Assembly: GCF_008831285.2 (NCBI RefSeq)
Contig: NC_045151.1
Location: 1,485,544-1,545,543 of the forward strand
Direction of reading: 5' to 3'
Origin: Nymphaea colorata
Lineage: Eukaryota > Streptophyta > Magnoliopsida > Nymphaeales > Nymphaeaceae
Length of the DNA stretch: 60,000 nt
The notes below the pieces were generated by a model. That model was not told the DNA's origin, did no database searches, and was given only the letters and a program-made list of their open reading frames with translations. The translations under genes and the position numbers were made by a program. Of the stretch, positions 40,216 to 51,862 are shown in pieces; position 1 is the stretch's first letter, and the number at the start of each line of letters is the position of its first letter.

Positions 40216-41170
40216 GTAAATGGCCCACGGCACGCGGAGTAGGTCCGACCGACGACCTTGGAGGTCGGCCATTGAATTTAAAAATAATTTAAAAATATTA
40301 AAAAATGATCAAAAAATTTTAAAATAAAAGGTTATGCTCATGTTACCGGGTCAGCAGGGGCATTGACGTTTCTTTATATTTTAAAAATGTATATTGAACT
40401 TTAAAAAACATTTTTATTTTAGCTCTCGTTGACGCGTGAAACAAAAAATTACCAACTCTCCCCTCAAGCAAAAATGTTACGGTTGTAAAATGAAAAGCTT
40501 GCCGTGTAGGGTAGGGAAGATGGAAGGTTCGGCTGTGTAAAACAGAAAGCTAAGCTTGCCGTGTAGGGTAGGCAAGATGGATGGAGGAATTCTCATTACA
40601 GCTGGGCCGCAAAATGTGATTATGTCTGAATTAGATGCGTACTTAACCATATCAACTCGTTCAGATGTTCTCATAGTTGGATTCAAATAAAAAAAATAAA
40701 AAAATGTCTATTCTACGTACGAATCCAATTCATATTTTGAATACATACTGAATTCAATTTTTCAATTTTGAGTTCAAATTGTTGTTTTTAAGTTTTAACA
40801 AATTCTTAAAAGCTTTAAGATGCATAGCGTAGGTCGGGCTAAGTGTTTGTAAAAAAAAAAAGAAGAAAAAAAATTGATGAAAAAGAAATAAAAAAATGAA
40901 AACTAGAAAGAAATGAGAGAAAAGGTAAAGAAAGATAATGAATTAATGTAAAAGATTGTTTTTTGATAAAAAGTGAAAAAAAGAATTAACGAAAAAATTT
41001 ATTTAATACGTTGCTTAATTTTTATTTTATTTACTTATGCATATTTTGTTGATTTTTTTTAAAATGATTTTTAAATAACACAAGAATACTCCTGCCAGAC
41101 GAACAACACCAAGGGCCGGCTTGAATCCAAAATGTGCTAACTGATTGTAACATAAGAGACCACATCCTTT
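40216..41170. repeat. Segmental repeat, copy A
   Basis: Matches 43535-44510 in the same orientation. Shared landmarks in order: GGCCCACG..CACGCGG, GACGACC, GCCGTGTAGGGTAGGCAA, CATACTTAAC, TCCAATTCATATTTTGAATA, and a distal block of about 300 bp (40840-41140) that is almost identical. The outer parts are clearly diverged with indels. Confidence 0.88.
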
Positions 41171-41869
41171 AACATTCATGTGTTACTACATTTTATGATT
41201 TTTTCTTTTTTTCATTAACAAATTATTTAAAGTCTTTGGTGCTCAACCACACCAAGAAAGCTTCATAGACGTTAATTTGGAACCCATATTAACCCAGACA
41301 TTTGAACATGAAGTCTGAAATCTCCAGCACCATAATCCTATTGAAGCTATCACATAGCTTTTGGTTGAAACAGAACCGGAGAAAGAAAAGCAATTTTCAG
41401 ACTGAGGGGAAGAAAAGCAAAGTAAGAAATAAAGACGATGGTGACAATTACAATTGAGTTGTAGACTTGGATGCTACCCTCATAAAAATCTAAGTTGAGT
41501 GAGTGGGTCTGTTGATCACCACCACCACCACATTATCGTCTTGCCAGTGGTAGAGATTGTCTCCCTTTATTTAATTTAGAAAATAGTAGTTATAATGTGA
41601 AAACCAATATAACTATTTATTGGGTGATACAATTTTTTTTTAATGAATCATTTTTAATATGGATATCATTAAAACCAATATATCTTTTTTAAGTAGTAAA
41701 CAAACATCATTTTTGTGTTTTGTCTCGCTATTATTTTATTATCTCATAAACATTATCTCAAGTTTAGCATTATCTCATGCATTTGTTTATTGTTTTATTA
41801 ATTGATAAATATTTAGTTATCTCATAACTATTATTTTTTATATATGTTTAGCATTATCTTATTATCTCG
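41171..41869. other. Intergenic; no gene supported
   Basis: AT-rich sequence with repeated TTATCTCAT and GTTTAGCATTATCT words (41740-41900), which lead into the next repeat family. No coding signal. Confidence 0.4.
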
Positions 41870-43160
41870 TAAATTTTTTGTTATATCTTTTATGTTTAGG
41901 ATTATTTTATACATTCATCCGTCCGTTATCAAATTTTTGTTATCTCACCAACATACATATGTAATATATGAACATAAAAGTAAATGTATATATTAATAAT
42001 AAGGTCTACATTTGACATATTTTCATTACATATATAAAGTCACCTACAGAACTCTCAATAAAGAAAATGGTGACATGCAATGGACGCTGCACTTGACTGA
42101 GCTGAGAGACTTCCGTCGGAATGCTTCTTACAAAGCATCTAATAAGGACAACGGCGTGAAGGATCCCTGAAAAAGATGAAATCTCATGCCACAATACTTG
42201 GGAGTCATGGAAGGATGAGGACCAAGTCATCCTGTCAGTCATATGAAGTCAAGTTGATTAACTCGGCTGGGTTTTTTAGTTCCAGCATCACAAAGACTGG
42301 AAAAAGGTTTTTCCAGCTTTTTTTATGGTTCTGGGAAAAGAGTGTCAATTTATACCAACCAAATTAAGGTTAAAAATTGGGAATACATAAATGAAGCCCA
42401 TAATGCAACATTCAATACATATTCCCAATGGTCCAAAGGGGAAAGATATGTTGCGCTAGCTCTCCCTGCCTTCCTCTTCGCTCGAGCTCTCTTTTCCTCC
42501 TTTCTCCTTCTCCATCCCCCCCATCGGCCATCTACCTCTCCTCACTTTGCCTCCCATCAGGGGCGGAGCCAGTACTTTCTTCAGGAGCGGCATCTACCTC
42601 TCCTCACTTTGCCTCCCATGAGGAGCGGAGCTAGTACTTTCTTCAACCTCTGGAATTTGGGTTGGACCAAATTGAATTCAAATAAAAAAACTACATGACA
42701 CAATTAAAAAATTATATTCCATTGTCACTGTTGAGACGTCAGGTAAAGTTTTTTTTAGTCTTTGCCTCTCTCACTCATATGTAAATGTAAATTAATGATG
42801 AACATGGAGAGAGGGGATGCTGTGGTATAAATCCTTTCTGTGCATTTGATCTGACGCACAAGAAAAGGGGCTGCTAGCCACATTGTAGATTGTAGTTGAG
42901 GCGCTTGCCACAGCAGCCCACAAAATTTGCTTTATTTATATATAAAAACTTTACTAATTTTCATTTATTTACTTGAGATCTCTTCAAAATTTGAAGGCCC
43001 TCATCCTGAAATTTTTGGCTCCGCCACTACTCTACAACCCTCTGTTCAACGGCTAGCGCACAAAGAAGGAGCTGCTCTGCAGCCCCCTTGTGCACTAAGA
43101 AATGCGCTGCAGCCCCTCCCAACGGTCACAGAAATAGTTTTCTGTGCTATATATATATAA
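41870..43160. repeat. Dispersed repeat family R, copy 1
   Basis: Matches 46200-46565 plus 52556-53340. Landmarks are GATGACATGCAA.GACGCTGCACTTGA; GGATGAGGACCAAGTCATCC; GGCTGGGTTTTTTAGTTCCA; AATGAAGCCCATAATGCAAC; CTTCCTCTTCGCTCGAGCTC; and AAATTTTTGGCTC.GCCACTACT. It also carries a 62-bp internal duplication (CATCTACCTCTCCTCACTTTG at 42528 and 42590). No transposon protein was found, so the class is unknown. Confidence 0.85.
42050..42166 (-). pseudogene. Captured-exon relic, copy 1 (unidentified gene)
   Basis: On the minus strand TTTTTCAG at 42174-42167 is followed by an open stretch that reads with gaps like the better copy at 46416-46533 (CFVRSIPTEVSQLSQVQRPL). The donor side and several codons are lost. 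See the second copy for interpretation. Confidence 0.45.
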
Positions 43161-43182
43161 TTATTTCTTTTATTTTCTTTTT

Positions 43183-43425
43183 CTTTTGGGTGAGCAAGGG
43201 GTATTAATCCCACCGCCCGAAAAGGCCCGAAGGCTCCCTCATTCCCCCTGCCTTCGGGGTCCTGAGCTGCGTCGGTGTCAGTGATAGCAACGGTGCACCC
43301 TTCAGCTTAGGTGCCGCGCTCTACCGCCTTAAGACACATGAACATAACGCCCACGAGAATCGAACTAGAGACATGCCTTAGTACAGGCCCCTAACTCAAC
43401 CACCTATGCTATGCCCCTTGAGGCT
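43183..43425 (-). repeat. tRNA-derived SINE
   Basis: On the minus strand the head GGGGCATAGCATAGGTGG contains a polymerase III A box (TAGCATAGGTGG, 43410-43421). A B box AGTTCGATTCTCG follows at 43366-43354, at tRNA-like spacing. The body continues to CCTTGCTCACCC and an A-rich tail (AAAAGAAAAAGAAAAT). This is the standard layout of a plant tRNA-type SINE. No convincing target duplication was seen. Confidence 0.8.
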
Positions 43426-43534
43426 ATTTTTTTTTCCTTTCATTCCCTTTCTTTCCTATTTCATTTTTCCCTATTCCGAACAAAGAGGTCAATGTCTTTC
43501 TATTAATAATATAAGCTTTTTTAATGTAGACACC

Positions 43535-44510
43535 TCACACCGTTGGCCCACGAGCCCACGCGGGGTAGGTGTGACAGACGACCGTTCACATGGACTATTA
43601 AATTTAAAAATAGTTTAAAATATTTAGAAAATGATAAAAAAGTTCGACGTTGCGTGGAAGTCACTAAAATCTTGCGTATACGTAGCAGTAAGGGCCAAGG
43701 CAACAATACAGGCGTCGAATGAGTTGGATTTTAGCTTACCAAACGATAGGGACGAAGCAAAGTGTTGGGGCTGCCAAACCAAAAGTCTGCCGTGTAGGGT
43801 AGGCAACAAGGAAATTTGGACAAATTCGCTCATAACAGTTGGGGCGTGTTTGAATTAGATGCATACTTAACTTGAGATGTTCTCATATTTGGATTTGAAT
43901 TTGGATTCAAATAAAAAATGAAAAAAAAGTCTGTTCTACATACGAATCCAATTCATATTTTGAATACAACTAAATCCAATTTTTCAATTTTGAATTCAAA
44001 TTTGACTGTTGAACTGTACCACAATTTGAATTGAGAGTTCCGGAGAAACAAATTGTTAATCCAATGTTAAACGGTAAGAAAGAGTAAAATCTATCGGACT
44101 GAATTTCAAATTGTTGTTTTTAAGTTTTAACAAATTCTTAAAAAGCCTTAAGATGCATAGCTTAGTTGGTCGGGCTAAGTGTCTGTAAAAAAAAAGAAGA
44201 AAAAAAATTGATGAAAAAGAAATAAAAAAATGAAAACTAGAAAGAAATGAGAGAAAAGGTAAAGAAAGATAATGAATTAATGTAAAAGATTGTTTTTTGA
44301 TAAAAAGTGAAAAAAAGAATTAACGAAAAAATTTATTTAATACGTTGCTTAATTTTTATTTTATTTACTTATGCATATTTTGTTGATTTTTTAAAAAATG
44401 ATTTTTAAATAACACAAGAATACTCCTGCCAGACCAACAACACCAACGGCCGGCTTGAATCCAAAATGTGCACTTCTCCAAATGCTAACTGTTGTAACAT
44501 AAAAAACCAT
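43535..44510. repeat. Segmental repeat, copy B
   Basis: Direct-orientation partner of 40216-41170, about 3.3 kb away. It contains a block absent from copy A (about 43995-44100). A sequence GCATAGCTTAGTTGGTCGGG at about 44154-44174 looks like a SINE A-box head. Confidence 0.88.
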
Positions 44511-46199
44511 TTTCAATTTATGTTTTCGGACCGGATCACATTGGCAGGTACTTTCGTTTTTTCGGTCATTTAAACCCCATGTAAAAAATAACTTTTAGAC
44601 ACCGTTTGACCGCAGGCAAGATTTTGAAATGGTAAATTTACCATTATAAATTTTTTTTTGAAAAAAAATATAAAAAAAAAAATTTCCTTTTTTCAATTTG
44701 AGGTATTGTTTGATGGCATGGTAGTTTTTTACAAAGTAAAAATTAATTGTGTTTGGTGTATATGGTAAAATAAAGGAGAGACTTTTTATGTGACCATTGT
44801 GTGCGTTGTGTGCCTTTAACTTAAGTCGTAGTCGATACATTATTCATATCAACATTTTTATCGTGATTTTTTCCTATACTAACAAAAAATATGACTGTTT
44901 GAAAACATGTTTATGATCCTTAAAAGCATAAAATTATCCTCAACACTGCTTATGATCCTTGAAAGCACAACTGATTCTCTTCGCCAAAGGGGGTGCTCAC
45001 CAAGCTACGGTAAGAGCAAAGATATCGACAGGAGATCATTTTAAAATGCTATTTCAGTATAACTTACTTTTGGAGACTGTAATTCCATCTAGCAGGAGAT
45101 CTGAGAAAATAGAGAAACATGATACCATCAAAATCATAATCGAACACAAAAAATCGTCAGTAACAGAAAGAAATGCGAACCCCTAAAATTGAACCCCAAA
45201 AACGAATGCAACAAAAAATGCTAATAACAAAGAATAAGATAGATGCAGACCATATCAAAAATAAATCAAACAAAAAAACACATCAAAATGCACAAGTTTG
45301 AACGCCCAAAACTGAACCTCTAAAAACGCCCAAGGACTGAAAGATAGAGAAAAAAGAAGCGGAAGAGCTGACCTGCTGCGGAGGAGAGAAGACTTGGAGC
45401 TGATGCTGGAAGCTAACTTTCCGGAGGAGGGCAGGAGCGCTGCGATATAATGAGGAGACTTGCGAAGGGGAGGAGAGCAGTAGCGGAGCTTCGTGTGGGC
45501 TGGCATGGGCCACTGCCCACGCCAGCCCATTAGTGCTCCCATTGGAAAGAGCTCCACCAAAAGACTGTCCCAAGTCCAATGCCCATGCCAGACTTGGGTC
45601 GAGCCTCACAGTCCAAAATCGAAAGCCGACTGTTTACTGTCACTCTGTCAAGCGTTGCTCTGCCGTGATCCTCACTCATCAAGAAGGTGCTGTGGCTGTA
45701 CAAGTCAATTGCTTGAAAAGAGCTGTAGGTTGTGATATGGATGAAAATGGGAAAGGTTCTTTCACGATGGTAGCGCAGTAATCTTCTTTGGCTGTTACAA
45801 TTCATAGCAAATCCCCACAATTTAGTTGCTAATTTGTTTTGGTTCTTAATTCACTGGTTGGGAATGCACTATCTGGATAATCACAGACATCATACATGAG
45901 TTTCATCCAATGTCATTTAGTTACACAACATATCTAAGAGCAATAATCACAAGTAGAGAACAGATTTCAGGGAAGAGAATTGAAGAGTCGTAATCATTTT
46001 TTCTGTTTACTTAACTTACAATTCCTCTCGGATTTTGCCTGCGGGTGATTTTTGGTTGCTATGTAAGTTTCTTACTTTTATCTCAGTGAGTACATAGATG
46101 TACACAGGCTTGCTCATGTCAAGCAAACCAAACTTCTCTGAACTTTTTTTTGACTTCTCTTGAAATAAAGCATTTGGATTCTTTGCTTGATTATGACAT
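44511..46199. other. Intergenic; MITE-like relic at about 44595-44780; no gene supported
   Basis: 44595-44780 has ACCGTTTGAC, GGTAAATTTACC and TTGTTTGATGGCATGG words like the subterminal repeats of the TIR transposon at 9099, suggesting a distant relative. At 45350-45830 the sequence turns GC-richer with several overlapping short frames on both strands and no recognised domain; it could be an old promoter/exon fragment. Confidence 0.35.
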
Positions 46200-46565
46200 G
46201 TTTAATAAAAGTTGTTTAACATTATTTTATATATTTGTCTGTTTGTTATTTGATTATTTGATAAATTTTTTGTTATTTTATATTTATTTGTTTTATATAT
46301 ATATAATGTCTAAATATAAAAATAAGTATTTATAAATAATAGGATCTGCATTTGCCGTACTCTAATTACCTATATGAAGCAGGATAAAAACACGGTGATA
46401 AGGGTAAACGCTAACCTGCAGAATGATGACATGCAACAGACGCTGCACTTGATTGAGCTGAGAGACTTCCATGGGAATGCTTCTCACAAAGCATCTAATA
46501 TCAGTTGCATCCTGACAACGACGTGAAGGATCCCTGAAAAAGATGAAATCTCATTCCACAATGTA
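46200..46565. repeat. Repeat family R, copy 2, left part
   Basis: Aligns with about 41880-42195 of copy 1, up to CATTCCACAATG. The match then stops and resumes only after about 52100, so the copy is interrupted by about 5.5 kb that includes Copia-4. Confidence 0.8.
46416..46533 (-). pseudogene. Captured-exon relic, copy 2 (unidentified gene)
   Basis: A 118-bp open stretch on the minus strand is bounded by an AG acceptor (TTTTTCAG at 46541-46534) and a GT donor (CTGCAG then GTTAGC at 46415). It reads DPSRRCQDATDIRCFVRSIP followed by MEVSQLNQVQRLLHVIILQ. Splice-site boundaries and protein-like composition suggest an exon of a host gene trapped in this repeat family. I do not recognise the protein. 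Confidence 0.5.
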
Positions 46566-47114
46566 TGCCCCCCCCCAACGTAAGCGAGACGCCAGACCCC
46601 AGTAGTTTAAATCCTCCAACTAGCGCGAAGAGCTTTCTCTCTTCCTTTCCATTGACTTGTGAACAGATATTTGCCAGAATCAGCTGTGGGCGACGGCAAC
46701 TGTTTGAGCGTCGGAGACAGGAGGGGGAAAACGAGTTGTGGACGATGGGGACAGGCTGCAGAGCTGCTGACGAGAGAGAATAGAGAGAGCCACCGACAAT
46801 GCGGCCGAATTCTATTAGCTAAGCCGGAGGCTGAAGGAATGATGGGCGCTAGAGACGGAAAAGCCAGGGAAGCTAGTTGCGGGCAAAGGCAGCTGACCGG
46901 GGGTCGCGGAGGGAAAAAACGGGCCGATGGCGACAGGGACAAGCGGACAAGCTGCAGGAAAGGGCGACGGCCGACGGGGAAAAGTTAGAACAGAGAAGGG
47001 GGGATGCTGGTTTCCGTCGACGAGGAGGGACCGAGAGAAGCCGAGAAAAAGAGCCGCGAGACACATAGGAAGGGAGAGCTTTATCATTTGTCATCCAAGG
47101 ACTCAGCCGGCGTT
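46566..47114. other. GC-rich segment next to Copia-4; no gene supported
   Basis: 550 bp of high GC with overlapping frames on both strands, none with a recognised domain. It starts with a C run (46568-46577) and replaces both the expected continuation of repeat R and the missing end of the Copia-4 LTR. Origin unknown. Confidence 0.4.
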
Positions 47115-47238
47115 GGAGCATTTGTTGTTTTTCTCTTTTCAGCGTCCATTGCATTTCTTTTATATTTGGCTTGAAATTCAAAATTTGATTTACCTTGCAA
47201 GGTTGGCAAGGACGTTAGATCGGCAGCCTTATCTCTAA
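47115..47238 (-). repeat. Truncated 3' LTR of Copia-4
   Basis: Matches 51735-51858 at about 88% by eye (TTTGTTG.TTTTCTCTTTTCAGCG, GAAATTCAAAATTTGATTTAC). The remaining roughly 270 bp of LTR are missing. Confidence 0.8.
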
Positions 47239-47485
47239 CTTGCCCCTTCGATCCAACCTCCATTTCAAGGAGGTTTAACATTTCCTTGAGATAATGAAAT
47301 CTTAGCCCTGGTAACAGCCTTGTGAAAATATCAGCTAATTATTTTTCTGATTGAACATATTTAATCTCAATCGCATTGTCTGCCACTTCTCTCTCTGACG
47401 AAATGATAGTCAATTTCTATATGTTTTGTTCGTGCATGAAAAACTGAATTTGCCACCAAATATGTTCCTCCAATGTTGTCACACT

Positions 47486-50400
47486 CTAAATTACCAGATC
47501 TTTCATCAAGTTATTTAACCATATTACTTTTGAGAGAGCTCCTACAATGGCCTTGTACTCTGCTTCTGTGCTAGATTTTGCCACTGTCTGTTGTTTAGTG
47601 GATTTCCAAGATATGATATTGTGACCAATTTTTGTAACATAGCCATTAGTGGATCTTCGATGGTCCAGACACCCAGCCCAATCGGCATCAGAGTAGACAA
47701 ATAAAGTGAAAGAATTAGATTTTGATATCTCAAAGCCATGTTGTATGGTGCCTTTGAGATATCTTAAAATTCTTTTAACATGAGTCCAATGAATAGAAGT
47801 CGGCCGATGCATGAACTGACAAGTTTTATTCACTGCATCAGTAATGTTTGGGCATGTTAAAGTGGCATACTGAAGTGCTCATACGATCTGACAATACTGA
47901 GTTTCATTTTCCAATTTTTCCCCGTCGAATTTGGATAGATGGACATTCGGAGCAGCAGGCGTGGCACCAGATTTTGCATTCTCCATGTTTGTTCGCCTCA
48001 AAATATCTCTGATATATTTTCCCTGCGAGAGAACAATTTTGTCCTTTCGAAGTGACACTTCAATGCTCAAGAAGAAATGTAATCTTCCAAGATCTTTTAT
48101 GGAGAACGTTTGTCCAAAGTAGTGTATAATCCTTTCAATCTCCTGAGGATTATTTCCTGTAATAATTATATCATCTACATATATAAGTAGAAAGATGATT
48201 GTATCTTGGGTTTTTCTAACAAAGAGTGAAGTGTCAACTAATGAATCCCTGAACCCATTTTGAAGAAGATATCCTTTGAGTCTTTCAAACTAGGCCCAAA
48301 GCGCTTGCTTTAAGCCATAAAATGCTTTTTTGACATGACACACTTGGTGAGGTTTTGTTGTATTTTCAAAAGCTGGTGGTTGAGTTAAAGACTTCTTCCT
48401 TTAGAATCCCATGAAAAAAGACATTGTTGACATCTAATTGGTGAATACTCCAACCCTTGGACACAACAATAGCCAGGACGACTCGGATAGCGGTGATTTT
48501 TATCACTGGACTATATGTGTCAGAATAATCAATTCCCCTTATAGCGAGCGATAGTCCCATCTGAGCATAGTTTGATTTTAAAAACCCACTTGCATCCGAC
48601 TAGATTAACTCCCTTAGGTGGTGTGACAAGGTCCCACGTTTGGTTTTTGTAAAGAATATCCATTTCACTTTGCATGGCCTCAATCCATCGTGGGTCTTTT
48701 AAAGCCTCCTCAAGATTTTCTGGTTTTCTTTCTTCTAGAGATGTAGAAGCCATATAAGTCTTGGGTCACCTAGTTCCATCTTGAGACCTCATGATCATGA
48801 GATGAGTCGTGCTTGAAGTTTCAATGGTGAGAGAAGGATTATAGAAGGAGGAGATTGATCAAGAACATTTTCTTGAACACCACGATTAGGACTTGTATTA
48901 ACTGAATTAAACGAATGATTGTTTGGAGTTGGATCTTCTTCCCATGAATGAGTATTGGGTAATAATACATATTGAGATCGATTTGAACCAGATCCAGTTT
49001 GCTTGGAGTTGTTTTCCTTTTGCGTCTCAGCTGAAGACATGTCAAGATGATTGGAAATTCATTTTCCAACGTCCCCTTCAGTGGTTGGAGAACCAGGTCC
49101 TTGAAATAAGAAACTTGTCTCGTTGAAAACAATATGTCTGCTAATAAAGACCATGTTGTGATTGGATCTAAACTTATATATCCCTTATGACATGTCCCAT
49201 ATCCAAGGAAGACACATGCTTTGGATTTTGGAGAGAGTTTGGACTCTCTATATGGCACAAGAAAAGGATAGCATGTACATCCAAGAACTCGAAAATAATC
49301 ATATTGAGGGGTAGCGTTGAAAAAAATTTCAAATGGAGATTTATTTTCGAGTTCTGGACTAAGCAATCAGTTGATGACGTGAATGACTGTCCTAAATGAA
49401 TCAACCCAAAAACGTTGAGGGAGAGAGGCATAGATCATCATACTTAACCCGGTTTCAACAACATGGCAATGTTTTCTCTCCACAATGCTATTTTGTTGAG
49501 GTGTGTGGAGGCAAGAAATCCATCTTTTTATCACATTTGTAGTGAGAAAATTTGAGAAATCATTGCTTAGAAACTCCCCACCAGAATCACTACGAAAATT
49601 TTTTATCTCATGTTCCCATTGTTTTCCACAAGCATCTTGAAATTTTGGAAGCATGATAACGTATCAGATTTTTTAACAAGAGGAAAAATCCAACTAAAAC
49701 GAGATAAATCATATACAATCAATAGATAATATTTGTAGCCTTCTCTAGAACACGTTGGGGCAGGCCCCCAAAGATCCACATGAAGTAACTGAAGAGGATG
49801 AGTATTATTACTTAAACTGAAATCAATGGCAGTCGATGCATCTTAGCCAAAACACAATTAAAGCATAAATCAAATTTACTATCATCCAAAGGTACATAAT
49901 TATTTTTCTTAAGCAAATTCAATGCCTTCAAGTGAGAGTGACCCAGTTGTTGGTGCCAAAGATTGGCTGGAAGACTTCTAAAATGTTGTGCAATAAGAGT
50001 ACGTTTAGATTTCTTGCTGTCTTCATCAGCCCATACGTATAGACCATCTTTAGTTTTCCCTTTGTGAAGAGCTGCCCCTCTCTGCAAGTCTCTAACAACA
50101 AACCCATTAGCATCAAACTCTACCGAGCAATTGTTGTCTTTTGTAAAACGAGAGATAGATATAAGATTTTGACTGATTATTGACACATGCATAGCATTCT
50201 TTAACTGAAAAGAATGAGAGATTGACTTGAGAAATATGTTACCAATACGAAAAATCTGAGCCTTAGCGCCATTGCCTACAAGAACACTTTTCCACCTTGG
50301 TAATCGACTTTGTCTTCCATAGAATCATCACTATGAGTCACATGATGGGTTGCACCACTATCAGGGTATCAGACAATTGTCGCGGCCTCCATTCAAGGCC

Positions 50401-50600
50401 ATGACTATAAAAGCCTTTGGTATATCATAACATGTCCGTGCAGTATGATTCCTACACCCACAAAATTGACATATAACCTGCTGATTTTCAGAAGTCTTTT
50501 CCCTGGAGTGCTTCATCCAGCAGGGTAAGAGTTCCTTCCGCGGCTATGGCCACCACGACCATTTCGGCCACTATTAGTCCCATGACTGCATAGTTTCCTC
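47486..50600 (-). pseudogene. Copia-4 zinc knuckle and pol, decayed
   Basis: On the minus strand, right to left: a zinc knuckle-like CQFCGCRNHTARTC near 50470; protease PDSGATHHVTH near 50365; integrase LWHQQLGHSHLKA near 49970, FRSDSGGEF near 49600 and PQQNSIVERKHCHV near 49500; the linker DPRWIEAMQSEMD near 48690; reverse transcriptase [12 protein letters not shown] near 48440 and a YVDD region near 48175; and RNase H YSDADWAGC near 47695 and STEAEYKA near 47570. Frame breaks lie between nearly all of these, and catalytic-region changes (VNNVF for VKNAF) confirm decay. Confidence 0.88.
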
Positions 50601-50640
50601 GACCACCATACCCTCCTCGTTGAATGAAAAAGGTTGTTGC

Positions 50641-51312
50641 TTAAGACTCAACTTGAGTAGGGATTTTAGGAGCAAACAATTGAAGTCGACGCTCTTGATT
50701 GAGTAAGAGATCATGTAACTCAAAAAAGGTGGGTAGTATTTTGGACATGGTGACTGTAGTAATAACACTCTCATGCTCACTTGACAGACCTTTGAGAGTA
50801 TACAAAACCAGGTCTGAATTAGAAACAATTTCATTCACAACTCGAAAACAATCAACCAAAAACCTCATGTGGTTGAGATATTCTAACATACTTTTGTCAG
50901 TCTTTTTGGCATTTTGCAAATCCCTCTTTAACTGAAGAATACGAATATTTGAATGAGATGCATAGGCGTTAGCCAGGCCCACCCAAGCTTCATGAGCCAT
51001 GTCATAAGAAATAATTTGAGTGAGTATAGACTCACTAACAGTAGACAATATCCAGCTTAACACAAGCTGGTCGGAGCATTTCCATTTGATGTATTCTGGA
51101 TTAATTTCTGTGGAATTAGCATTCAGTTTTTCCGGTGGAGGAGTAGAAGAGCCGTCAACATACCTCAATAAGTCCTGGCTATACATGGCACTGCTGCGGA
51201 GTTGTGATTTCCAGAGAAGGTAGTTTTTTTCGACCAATTTGACAGATACGAGGCTTGCAATAGCATTCCATTGAGGATTTATGGTTTCCATGGCAGATTG
51301 CTGAAAAGCCAC
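50641..51312 (-). pseudogene. Copia-4 gag, open frame of 223 codons
   Basis: Begins MAFQQSAMETINPQW and keeps the copia gag layout: NYLLWKSQLRS, SDQLVLSWILSTVSESIL, LQLKRDLQNAKKTDKSMLEY, LYTLKGLSSEHESV. It stops at 50641 before the zinc knuckle, so it is a truncated gag. This is the longest intact frame of the element. Confidence 0.85.
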
Positions 51313-51460
51313 GACACTTGTAAAAACAATATCTCAGCAACGGATATTCCAAAAAATCTAAAAATTGTTTAGAGTGATCCTCAGAGTGGAGCAGCTGCTG
51401 GCACTTCTAAAATGCCGGCGTCTCCCCAGCTTAGGGTCTCCCAAAATGGCTCTGATACCA

Positions 51461-51858
51461 TGTAAAAAAATTAAACAAGAAAGACAAGGAGGGAGCGAAA
51501 GAGAGCACACAAGAAATTACGTAGTTTGGTCAAACTCAACCTACGTCCACGAAGTCTTTCCTTTCTCTTCAATTCTGAATAGGAATCCTCTCTTACAACC
51601 ACCTAAATTTTATTGAGGAAAGAAAGCTAAATAGAAATTTCAGGCTGATCTATCAAGATCCAAAAATCTTGGATCTTGATTACAAATTTTAATTTTTTCC
51701 CCTTTGGAATAGACTTCGGCATTTTCATGCATTGGATCATTTGTTGCTTTTCTCTTTTCAGCGTCGATTGCATTTCTTCTATATTTGACTTGAAATTCAA
51801 AATTTGATTTACGTTGCAAGGTTGGCAAGGATGTTGGATCAACAACCTTATCTCTAAA
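51461..51858 (-). repeat. 5' LTR of Copia-4
   Basis: About 398 bp from TGTAAAAAAATT (plus strand) beside the primer-binding site to TTATCTCTAAAA. It contains GTAGTTTGGTCAAACTCAAC and CCTACGTCCACG, words that recur in the Copia-5 LTR. The outer end is placed to within a few bases. Confidence 0.8.
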
Positions 51859-51862
51859 ACGA

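Larger units (their letters stand above)
47115..51858 (-). mobile_element. Copia-4: decayed minus-strand Ty1/copia element with a truncated 3' LTR
   Basis: A complete 5' LTR (51461-51858) with its primer-binding site (TGGTATCAGAGCCA, 51460-51447) is followed leftwards by gag, protease, integrase, reverse transcriptase and RNase H. A partial 3' LTR of about 124 bp (47115-47238) matches the first part of the 5' LTR and then stops. Many stops and frame changes mark it as old. No target duplication can be read because one end is lost. Confidence 0.88.

Noticed and set aside
40216-44510. Copies A and B as the two LTRs of one large retrotransposon
   Set aside because: No TG...CA ends, primer-binding site, purine tract or target duplication at the borders, and divergence is uneven along the copies.
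46607-47181. Several 60-110 codon frames in the GC-rich segment beside Copia-4
   Set aside because: Frames overlap on both strands with no domain; GC-rich sequence has few stops.
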